Both the position numbers and the translations under genes were made by a program. Of a stretch of DNA of 64,000 nt, positions 31,188 to 38,601 are shown piece by piece; the stretch's first letter is position 1, and every line of letters begins with the position of its first letter. A model generated the notes under the pieces. It was not told where the DNA came from, ran no database searches, and worked only from the letters and a program-made list of their open reading frames with translations. Origin of the DNA: CAYNHQ01 sp964397255 (GTDB lineage: Bacteria > Bdellovibrionota_G > JALEGL01 > DATDPG01); the NCBI GenBank assembly GCA_964397255.1, contig CAYNHQ010000007.1:1-64000 (forward strand), in the 5' to 3' direction.

Positions 31188-32660
31188 ATGTCACGCAACC
31201 ATGTCCTTGCCATCGATCAAGGGACAACCGGTACCACGGCCCTTCTGTTTGACGAGAAGACGACGCTTAGGGGCCGCGGCTACTCAGAGTTCGCACAACA
31301 CTATCCGAAGCCCGGCTGGGTGGAGCATGATCCTGAAGAAATTTGGACCGTTACTCGAGAGGTTATCAAAGCGGCATTAGAACAGGCGGGCATCGCACCC
31401 GCCGATCTGGCGGCAATCGGCATTACAAATCAAAGAGAAACTACGGTGATATGGGAAAGAATCTCGGGCAAACCCATCGCCCCCGCCATCGTTTGGCAGT
31501 GCCGAAGAACTTCCGAAACTTGTGAACGATTGAAAAAGGAAGGCCATGAGTCGATGATCCGTTCCAAAACGGGGCTTCTTCTGGACCCCTATTTTTCCGC
31601 TACTAAAATTGCTTGGATTCTCGATCATGTTTCGGGTGCTCGTGCTATGGCGAATGAAGGGAAACTGGCCTTCGGAACCATCGACAGCTGGCTCATTTGG
31701 AGATTAACCCATGGAAAAATTCACGCCACTGATTTTACAAATGCCAGTCGGACTCTCCTCTTCGATATTCACCAAAGAAAGTGGTCGGAAGAGCTCTGTG
31801 ATCTTTTTCACGTACCCATATCGCTCCTTCCGGACGTGCGCGATTCCATTGCCAACTTTGGTGAGGCTCACGAACTTTCAGAAAAAGTTTCGATTCGAGG
31901 TGTTGCCGGTGATCAGCAGGCCGCACTATTCGGACATTATGCCACCGAACCCGGAGAAGCAAAATGCACGTTCGGCACGGGCGCATTCGCTTTAACCTTT
32001 GCCGGGAAAAATGCGATCGCTTCAAAAAGTGGGTTGCTGACCACTTTGGCCGCGGACAAGGACGGCAAAGCTGCATACGCTCTCGAGGGTTCCATTTTCA
32101 TGTCCGGCGCGATCATTCAATGGCTCAGAGATGGATTAAAAATCATTTCGAGCGCATCCGAGACTGAAAAGCTCGCTCGTTCCATTCCAAATACGGGGGG
32201 AGTATATCTGGTTCCGGCCTTTGTGGGTCTCGGCGCGCCTCACTGGAAATCGGAAGCACGCGCCGCAATTGTGGGAATGACGCGGGGAACAAGCCGAGCG
32301 GAAATTGTGCGCGCCGGTTTGGAAGCAATGGCGCTTCAAACGTACGATCTCTTTCAGGCGATGGCGACCGACCTCGGTTCGGATATTGCGGAACTCCGAA
32401 TCGACGGAGGAGCTGCTGCAAACAACTTTCTTGCGGAACAAATTGCCGGTCTTCTTCGCATAAAGGTTGTACGTCCTTCGATGCTGGAATTGACGGGCTT
32501 TGGTGCCGCACGTTTGGCCGCGATCGGTGTGGGGCTATGGGATCGCACCCACTCCGACCCTGGTAAATCAACGGTTTTTGTCCCGTCGCTCTCTGAAAAA
32601 ACTCGCTTGGAAATGATCGAGGGATGGCAAAAAGCTCTATCCCGCGTCCTACTCGCATAA
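31188..32660 (+). CDS. glpK: Glycerol kinase
   Basis: A 490-residue FGGY-family sugar kinase. It has the N-terminal phosphate loop DQGTTGTT (residues 10-17), then WVEHDPEEIW, ITNQRETTVIWE, FGTIDSWLIWRLT, ATDFTNASRTLLFDIHQ, GVAGDQQAAL and the C-terminal GGAAANNFL. These together identify glycerol kinase rather than xylulokinase. It phosphorylates glycerol to sn-glycerol-3-phosphate in the cytoplasm. No glpF or glpD is adjacent; the gene is divergent from the cytochrome operon (70 bases) and is followed by an HD-GYP gene. Confidence 0.97.
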   Translation: MSRNHVLAIDQGTTGTTALLFDEKTTLRGRGYSEFAQHYPKPGWVEHDPEEIWTVTREVIKAALEQAGIAPADLAAIGITNQRETTVIWERISGKPIAPAIVWQCRRTSETCERLKKEGHESMIRSKTGLLLDPYFSATKIAWILDHVSGARAMANEGKLAFGTIDSWLIWRLTHGKIHATDFTNASRTLLFDIHQRKWSEELCDLFHVPISLLPDVRDSIANFGEAHELSEKVSIRGVAGDQQAALFGHYATEPGEAKCTFGTGAFALTFAGKNAIASKSGLLTTLAADKDGKAAYALEGSIFMSGAIIQWLRDGLKIISSASETEKLARSIPNTGGVYLVPAFVGLGAPHWKSEARAAIVGMTRGTSRAEIVRAGLEAMALQTYDLFQAMATDLGSDIAELRIDGGAAANNFLAEQIAGLLRIKVVRPSMLELTGFGAARLAAIGVGLWDRTHSDPGKSTVFVPSLSEKTRLEMIEGWQKALSRVLLA

Positions 32661-32673
32661 GACCCTGACAGAC

Positions 32674-32682
32674 TGATATAAT
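32674..32682 (+). promoter_or_regulatory. Extended -10 promoter before the HD-GYP gene
   Basis: TGA followed by a perfect TATAAT (32677-32682), 14 bases before the ATG at 32697. The start site would fall near 32689, giving a leader of about 8 bases with no ribosome binding site. The -35 region is poor, as is usual for extended -10 promoters. Confidence 0.55.
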
Positions 32683-32696
32683 GAACGTTACCCCTT

Positions 32697-33446
32697 ATGC
32701 TGGCCCGATCGAAGGAGGAAATTTACGATATTGTCGATCGCGCGGTCGCAGAGTTAAGAGACGCCCTCAGCCATCCCGCGCTTAATATCAATGAACGCCT
32801 TGAGCTTGCCTTTCGAACGATTTCTCATCTCACGCATCCTGACTCGCAGCTGGAAGAATATTTCAAAGAAACCATGGCGGGATTTGCCCGAACCTTAGAA
32901 GCCAAGGACAGCTATACCGCCGGCCATTCCGAACGGGTTCGAATTTTCACGTCCATGATCGCCGATGGGATGGCAATCCATGGGGAGGAGCGGGAAAAAA
33001 TTATTCAGGGTTCTCTCCTTCATGACGTGGGAAAACTATGTGTCGATTTATCCACGCTCAACAACCCGGGCCGACTCTTGCCGGAACAAATTGAGCTCTT
33101 TCGTTCCCATCCTACGCTTGGGAAAAAGATTCTCGAACCGATTTCATTTCTTCAAGATTTCATCCCGATGGTTGAGCATCACCACGAAAATTATGATGGT
33201 TCGGGTTATCCCGATGGCATCCACGGCGACCTCATACCGATTGGCGCGCGGATCATCGCCGTCGCCGACAGCTATGACGCCATGACCAGTCACCGCATTT
33301 ACCGTCGTGCGCTCGGGCACGAGCTCGCGATTGAAGAACTCAAGCGATTCTCCGGCACACAGTTTGACCCCCACGTCGTCGACATTTTCATCATCGAAGT
33401 CGAAAAAAATCTCTCCGAGCTCGGCCTCACCGATCTCACACTCTAA
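32697..33446 (+). CDS. HD-GYP domain cyclic-di-GMP phosphodiesterase
   Basis: A 249-residue protein with a short N-terminal helical part (1-60) and a complete HD-GYP domain. Key residues are visible: His77 in AGHSERV, His109-Asp110 with GK in LLHDVGKLC, the HHHENYDGSGYP segment with GYP at 170-172, and ARIIAVADSYDAMTS. Family members hydrolyse c-di-GMP to GMP using a bi- or trinuclear metal site. There is no sensory or receiver domain on the same chain, so an input partner may be separate. It is followed by, and overlaps the start of, the MORN-like gene (TAATG arrangement), so the two are translationally coupled. Confidence 0.92.
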   Translation: MLARSKEEIYDIVDRAVAELRDALSHPALNINERLELAFRTISHLTHPDSQLEEYFKETMAGFARTLEAKDSYTAGHSERVRIFTSMIADGMAIHGEEREKIIQGSLLHDVGKLCVDLSTLNNPGRLLPEQIELFRSHPTLGKKILEPISFLQDFIPMVEHHHENYDGSGYPDGIHGDLIPIGARIIAVADSYDAMTSHRIYRRALGHELAIEELKRFSGTQFDPHVVDIFIIEVEKNLSELGLTDLTL

Positions 33447-34432
33447 TGAAACCATCGCAATTGCTGTTAATAGGCCTGACTGTCGTCATTTTCTCGGCGA
33501 TTTACATAACCCTAAAATCGGATGTAGCAACCGATAGGCCCCCGCTCTGGTCGCCAAAACCGGTGGGTGCTAGAGCCTTGGCAAAAGCAAAATTGCCAAA
33601 ACCGGCGCACCGCGAACTGCTATTGGCGCCATTTGCTGGGACCCTTGCTTCGAACACCTTTAATTCGAATGAGCCTCCTAAGCAGGACGGCTCTGTAATC
33701 ACTCACGATCTCTTCGGGAATCTACTAAGTAAAGACACTTACAAAAATGGAAAGAGAACCGGCCATGTCGAGTATTACCCTGATGGAACCGTCATTTTAA
33801 TGGAAACGTTTGTGAATGGAGGCGGTGACGGCTCATCGATCCTGAATAATGAAAAAGGAAATATTATTTCCATTCTTTTTCGTGAGGATGGTTTAGTTAC
33901 AAGTGAAAGCATTTACGATGACCACGGGAACGCCGTTCAAGGAACCGACTTCTATTGGGCGCAAGATGACGACAAAGTATTCAAATATGTATCGTATGGA
34001 GAAGGTTCTGGTTCGCTTTTGGTCACGCGTTCAAATGGTGATGTGATTGAATCCTTCTCGGGCAAAAATTCGACCCAGCGCACCTGGGAGGAGAATGGAA
34101 ACTACTTCCTGGAATCACATTACGAAAACGGCCAGCTAAGAGAGTCGAGCAAGCGTGATGAATCGAAAAAATTGTCCGGAATGTTTTTTCAATATTACCC
34201 GAACGGACAGCCTATGATGGAAATAGCGCCTGGCACAACATATGTTCGTTTTTATTATCCGGATGGAAGAATTAAAGCGAAAAAAGATCAAGTTGATGGA
34301 TTAGTGACGTGGAATCACTATTACCAAAATGGCAGTGTCTCAGGCCAATATTCCGGCTCCGAAACAGACGTCTGGGATTTCAACCATTGGCAACACTATG
34401 ATTCGCATGGCGATCCAATTTCGCTTCCCTAG
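33446..34432 (+). CDS. Membrane-anchored MORN-like (YwqK-type) repeat protein
   Basis: A 328-residue protein. An N-terminal hydrophobic anchor (residues about 5-26) precedes a Pro-rich linker and several copies of a Y-x-D/N-G motif: YKNGKRTGHVEYYPDGTV, YENGQLRESSK, YYPNGQPMMEI, YYPDGRIKAK and YYQNGSVSGQ. These are MORN-variant repeats of the YwqK family. Such repeats form elongated beta structures for protein or membrane binding; despite the 'antitoxin' label sometimes given, no toxin is adjacent. Its ATG overlaps the stop of the HD-GYP gene, implying a shared function with c-di-GMP turnover or simple co-expression. Confidence 0.82.
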   Translation: MKPSQLLLIGLTVVIFSAIYITLKSDVATDRPPLWSPKPVGARALAKAKLPKPAHRELLLAPFAGTLASNTFNSNEPPKQDGSVITHDLFGNLLSKDTYKNGKRTGHVEYYPDGTVILMETFVNGGGDGSSILNNEKGNIISILFREDGLVTSESIYDDHGNAVQGTDFYWAQDDDKVFKYVSYGEGSGSLLVTRSNGDVIESFSGKNSTQRTWEENGNYFLESHYENGQLRESSKRDESKKLSGMFFQYYPNGQPMMEIAPGTTYVRFYYPDGRIKAKKDQVDGLVTWNHYYQNGSVSGQYSGSETDVWDFNHWQHYDSHGDPISLP

Positions 34433-34746
34433 TATTTCAGCTGTATCCCAGTTCATCTGCGTGCTGGAAGATGAAATCGCCCAAAAACGCTGCCTGTGAA
34501 AAGAGGATGAGATAAATAACAGCATCATCGACGATTGGACCAAAAATAGGAGAGCATGTCCCGAATTCCGTTTGCCATATGTCGAATCAAGAGAAAGTAA
34601 TAACTAATGGCCGCATCGGCAAGCCAGAATCGGTTGGGTTCCGGCCGGAATTCTTTTTACGCAGTCCTCACAATGTAGTTTTCCACATCGCCGGCATTGC
34701 CATGGCGCTTCACGATCCGAATGCACTTCACATTGCATTTATCGTC
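34433..34746. other. Convergent intergenic region, nothing recognised
   Basis: 314 bases between two converging genes. Short open frames exist but have no ribosome binding site or protein character. No strong terminator hairpin is seen. Confidence 0.4.
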
Positions 34747-36537
34747 TCAATTCGAATCCGGTTGGAAATATAGCGCGCGCTCGTTCGGAGAGGCGGGTAT
34801 CCGAAATTCGTGCCACCGAAATTGAGAATTAAAATTCGGTTTACCATCTCTTGCATATTGATAGGCGACATCGATTCGACGAACAGTCACGCCTTTTGAA
34901 TCCGTACCTACTGCAAATTCAGTGATCAAAATCATGTTTGAATCTTCGGGCGATCCAAGAATCCTTCGGCGGAAATTACGAATTTCCGCAATTTGCATCT
35001 GCCCAGGAGGTGTCTGCACCAAAAATCGCTGAATCGAAACATAGGAAGGATGCTCCGGAGTCGACAAAGGATCGAAATCTTGGAGCGGCATTCCTTCTTG
35101 AAAGTTCATTTGATCCAGCAATGCGCGAGACAGCAGCTGATTGCTCTTTAGGAGAGCGCGCATCGTCGGTACAAGGTCCTCAACATCTCGGTCTAGAGGT
35201 TGATAGAAAGAATTGGAACGAAAAGTCTTGACCAACCTGTCGAATGAAAATTCGTGAATATCGTCTTGATCTAAATTGAGATGCGCGATTGAAAACTCAT
35301 CCCCAGCACCCCCTCCCAAAATATGTAATTGCCCCTGAGGTAGCGTACCCAACATCTCGTTAAGACGATCAGACGAGTGAGCGATCGCAAGCCGTTCAAA
35401 ATCTCGGCTCATTTCGAGATGACGACACAGCACTAATGTGCGCCGGAGATCTTCAATATTGTAATGTGTTGAGAGATCGTCGACATTTTCTTGAAGAAGG
35501 AAGATGGGATTGCGTTCGGCTAGAGTCTCGGTGGAAATGATAAGAATAGCCTGTCTGCCCGACGGATGAACAAGGAAGTGGAAACGAACCGGCTTTACGT
35601 GCGTCCTCACAATCTCATTTTCCTCTTTAATTGCATTCAGAGCTGAATTTACCTCTGAAGGAGGAATATGAATGGTAGTTTGCGCGCTTAGATTCTGGCC
35701 CACAATCTGAATCATCCAATCGTCATGCTCGATATGCACATCGGAACCCTCCGGATGAATCTCTGCTGGATGAAAGAAGGCGGGAACGAGATTATGCTTT
35801 CGAATAATTTCTACGAGGGTGCCCTCGCCATCAGGATCAAATCGCTCAATGTCACTTGTCTTTCTTGGGTTGCTCGTATCTGGGCGTTGACCGGATGATT
35901 TTCCGGCATTTGTAGCATCAGAATTGCGAAGCGAATGTGGACCAAGGATGGAAGGAGACTGGGGAAGATAACGGCTCTCCTCTCGAATCCTTTCATAGTG
36001 CGCATCGAGTGTGGGGCGATAGGAAAATCCACGAACAAGGTAGGGGTCGACTTTCTCTCGGTCTTCGGGATTGCTTAGTTCCACTAAAAGCTGATGGACC
36101 TTATCGATTTGCCGGCCTCCCGCTTCTTCAGCGGCCTTCAACCATCCACATGATCCTGTAGTGGGATGCCAATACCGATAAAACCATCCCGCTTTGCAGT
36201 TCGCCTCCCACTCGTTCATCAACTGAAGCCTCGGATCGTTTGCTGAAAGAGGATGTTGTTTGAGTTCCCGCTTTGCATCCAGCAAATCACCGATGATCTT
36301 TTTCCGAGAGGCGTTAATTCCGCGTTCGTATGCCTTGGCCGTGTCGTGTGACACCTGATCGTCCGTCAAAGTCATCAAAATCGCGGTCAAAATCAGAAAT
36401 GGTCCGAAAGGAATGGGTTCGGCCACCGGCACTTCAGGTGGAGGAACCTCTATAGGAATTGGCCGAACAGCCTCGGCGCGGGACGAAGTAGCGCACAGGC
36501 TCACGCAAAGGAGAGCCATGATCAAAACCCTCGGCAT
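34747..36537 (-). CDS. Large secreted protein of unknown function
   Basis: A 596-residue protein with a signal peptide (cleavage near SRA at residue 21), a Pro/Glu-rich stretch (about 25-40) and a second hydrophobic segment (about 42-60) that could be an anchor. The rest is soluble and acidic, with no motif that I can name. A lone GAGDEF string around residue 405 is not in a diguanylate cyclase context. It is monocistronic, divergent from radA with 87 bases between starts. Probably one of the lineage-specific exported proteins of this genome. Confidence 0.75.
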   Translation of the reverse strand: MPRVLIMALLCVSLCATSSRAEAVRPIPIEVPPPEVPVAEPIPFGPFLILTAILMTLTDDQVSHDTAKAYERGINASRKKIIGDLLDAKRELKQHPLSANDPRLQLMNEWEANCKAGWFYRYWHPTTGSCGWLKAAEEAGGRQIDKVHQLLVELSNPEDREKVDPYLVRGFSYRPTLDAHYERIREESRYLPQSPSILGPHSLRNSDATNAGKSSGQRPDTSNPRKTSDIERFDPDGEGTLVEIIRKHNLVPAFFHPAEIHPEGSDVHIEHDDWMIQIVGQNLSAQTTIHIPPSEVNSALNAIKEENEIVRTHVKPVRFHFLVHPSGRQAILIISTETLAERNPIFLLQENVDDLSTHYNIEDLRRTLVLCRHLEMSRDFERLAIAHSSDRLNEMLGTLPQGQLHILGGGAGDEFSIAHLNLDQDDIHEFSFDRLVKTFRSNSFYQPLDRDVEDLVPTMRALLKSNQLLSRALLDQMNFQEGMPLQDFDPLSTPEHPSYVSIQRFLVQTPPGQMQIAEIRNFRRRILGSPEDSNMILITEFAVGTDSKGVTVRRIDVAYQYARDGKPNFNSQFRWHEFRIPASPNERALYFQPDSN

Positions 36538-36624
36538 GGAATCGGGGGATATAACGGTGATTAATGCGTCGAGTCAACTATAAATTTCCGGTCCTTTCAG
36601 AAGCCCGATACTATTCATTTTACG

Positions 36625-37983
36625 ATGAGCCTAAAGCTGAAAACAAAATATGTGTGCCAACAATGCAACTACATTTCACCCAAATGGATGGGGAAGTGCC
36701 CCGAATGTTCCAGCTGGAATAGTCTGGTTGAAGAAATCGATGCCGAACCATCGAAAGGCACCCGTTCCCACTCTCCTTCCTCCAATCTGCGCCCGGTACC
36801 CATCACCAAAGTTTCCGATACTTCCGTGGCCCGAATTCCCCTCCCCTTCAGCGAACTCAACCGAGTTCTCGGAGGCGGACTGACCCGTGGGTCCGTGGTT
36901 CTTCTCGCCGGAGACCCGGGCATTGGCAAATCGACACTTCTTCTCCAATTGGTGGGAACGTTGGCCAAAGGAAGAGAATCCCCCCTCCTTTATATATCCG
37001 GCGAAGAATCGGCACGTCAGATCAAACTCCGGGCCGAACGCCTCGGCGTTCTCGAGCCGAAACTTCTCCTTCTACCCGAGACCAATCTCGTCGACATTTT
37101 GACGCATGCCGAGAATCTCAGGCCCGAAGTGATTGTTGTCGACTCTATTCAAACTCTTTACTGGCCAGAACTTACATCGATCCCCGGAAGCGTAAGCCAG
37201 GTGCGAGAAACCGCTGACCGATTGGTCCGGTTCACCAAACAGCGGGATATCACTCTCTTTCTTGTCGGCCATGTGACGAAGGAAGGTACCGTTGCGGGTC
37301 CAATGACGTTGGAGCATTTGGTGGATACGGTTCTTCAATTCGAGGGAGATCACACACAAACCTTTCGAATGCTCCGAGCCATGAAGAATCGATTCGGGCC
37401 CACTGATGAAGTGGGCGTATTTGAAATGCGTGAAGAAGGGCTCATCGATGCGGCGAATCCTTCGGAGCTATTTCTTCGCGATCGACCGACCGAAACACCG
37501 GGAACCGTGATCTTTCCTGCTATGGAAGGCTCCCGCTCGCTCCTTGTGGAAGTGCAAGGACTCGCGGCACGAACAAGCTACGGGGTGCCCACAAGAAGTT
37601 GCAGCGGCTTCGATAAAAATCGTCTCACAATGCTTTTGGCCGTGTTGGAAAAGCGCGCAGGGCTCCATCTTTCAGATCAAGATGTGTATGTGAATGTGGT
37701 AGGAGGACTCAGCCTCGATGAACCTGCTGCAGATTTACCCGTGGCAACTGCCGTTATCGGTAGCTTTCTAGGTAAACCGATTCCTACCGATACAGTGATC
37801 TTTGGTGAAATCGGCTTGGCTGGAGAAATCCGGGCGATCGCCCGTTCGGAAGCGCGCTTGAAAGAGGCGGCGAAATTGGGCTTTAAGAAAGCCATCGTTC
37901 CGCAAAAACTGGAACGTGTGACCGAATCTTTAGTTCTCGAACGGTTGCGTACCGTCTTGGATGTGACCCGACTGTTTCGTTAA
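36625..37983 (+). CDS. radA: DNA repair protein RadA/Sms
   Basis: A 452-residue protein with all RadA features in order: a four-cysteine zinc finger (Cys11, Cys14, Cys25, Cys28), a RecA-like ATPase with Walker A GDPGIGKST (96-104), the KNRFGPTDEVGVF motif that defines RadA, and a Lon-like C-terminal domain (about 285-452) without protease residues. RadA drives branch migration of recombination intermediates. It is monocistronic. The 3' end overlaps the end of the convergent gene 37930-38568 by 54 bases. Confidence 0.98.
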   Translation: MSLKLKTKYVCQQCNYISPKWMGKCPECSSWNSLVEEIDAEPSKGTRSHSPSSNLRPVPITKVSDTSVARIPLPFSELNRVLGGGLTRGSVVLLAGDPGIGKSTLLLQLVGTLAKGRESPLLYISGEESARQIKLRAERLGVLEPKLLLLPETNLVDILTHAENLRPEVIVVDSIQTLYWPELTSIPGSVSQVRETADRLVRFTKQRDITLFLVGHVTKEGTVAGPMTLEHLVDTVLQFEGDHTQTFRMLRAMKNRFGPTDEVGVFEMREEGLIDAANPSELFLRDRPTETPGTVIFPAMEGSRSLLVEVQGLAARTSYGVPTRSCSGFDKNRLTMLLAVLEKRAGLHLSDQDVYVNVVGGLSLDEPAADLPVATAVIGSFLGKPIPTDTVIFGEIGLAGEIRAIARSEARLKEAAKLGFKKAIVPQKLERVTESLVLERLRTVLDVTRLFR

Positions 37984-38568
37984 GTCGGAAGGATCCACAT
38001 CGCCAACATTTCCGTTCATGGTGTTACCGGCATTCTCAATATGTCTTAGGCGGCCAGCCTGAGCGATATGCTTCCGAAAACTGCTCGCGTTTTGAACACA
38101 TCTTGAAAGTTCATTTGCTTTCTTCGTTGAATCCAACGGATTTATAAAAGGGGCCCACAAACCAGGATCGTTGTCTGCAAAGGAACGATACAGAAATGAT
38201 TCGTCGAGAAAATAAAAGGTACGATCTTCTGTATGCACGACTAAATTCTTCGCATCTTTCTGCACATCGGAAGATAGCTTCAAAGTCGATTCAGGGCCAA
38301 CTGTCAGATCTCGAAATAATCTCTCAGCGTAACGTCCAGATTGCGTCTGAATCTTGATGATTACTTCATAGCTATCTTCGTAACCGATCAGATCCAGTCG
38401 TGAATTTCCGCTGATATATCGGACCTCTTGTACGGCGATCAATTTTCCGGTCTCTGTCAGAAAATGCTGTTCATTCTTGGGCAAAATTTTAGTTTCGACA
38501 TCCGCTTTGGCCGGTGAAACGCCCAATATTCCTAAGACTAAAACGACGAATACGCTTCTTTTTATCAT
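37930..38568 (-). CDS. Secreted protein of unknown function
   Basis: A 212-residue protein with a signal peptide (cleavage after AKA at residue 22). The mature part alternates charged and hydrophobic residues (QEVRYISGNSRLDLIGYEDSYEV, then EDRTFYFLDESFLYRSF) as in beta-rich periplasmic proteins. The last 18 codons lie antisense to the radA 3' end, a larger tail-to-tail overlap than usual, so the true product may have evolved an extended C-terminus. Function unknown. Confidence 0.65.
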   Translation of the reverse strand: MIKRSVFVVLVLGILGVSPAKADVETKILPKNEQHFLTETGKLIAVQEVRYISGNSRLDLIGYEDSYEVIIKIQTQSGRYAERLFRDLTVGPESTLKLSSDVQKDAKNLVVHTEDRTFYFLDESFLYRSFADNDPGLWAPFINPLDSTKKANELSRCVQNASSFRKHIAQAGRLRHIENAGNTMNGNVGDVDPSDLTKQSGHIQDGTQPFEN

Positions 38569-38601
38569 CTGTCCCCCTGTGTGAACTGCATATCAAAGAA
38601 C

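Noticed and set aside
33446..34432. YwqK-type antitoxin of a toxin-antitoxin pair
   Set aside because: No toxin gene is adjacent; the MORN-like repeats alone do not define an antitoxin.
34747..36537. GGDEF domain suggested by a GAGDEF string
   Set aside because: The preceding I-site, metal and phosphate motifs of GGDEF domains are absent; the string is probably chance.
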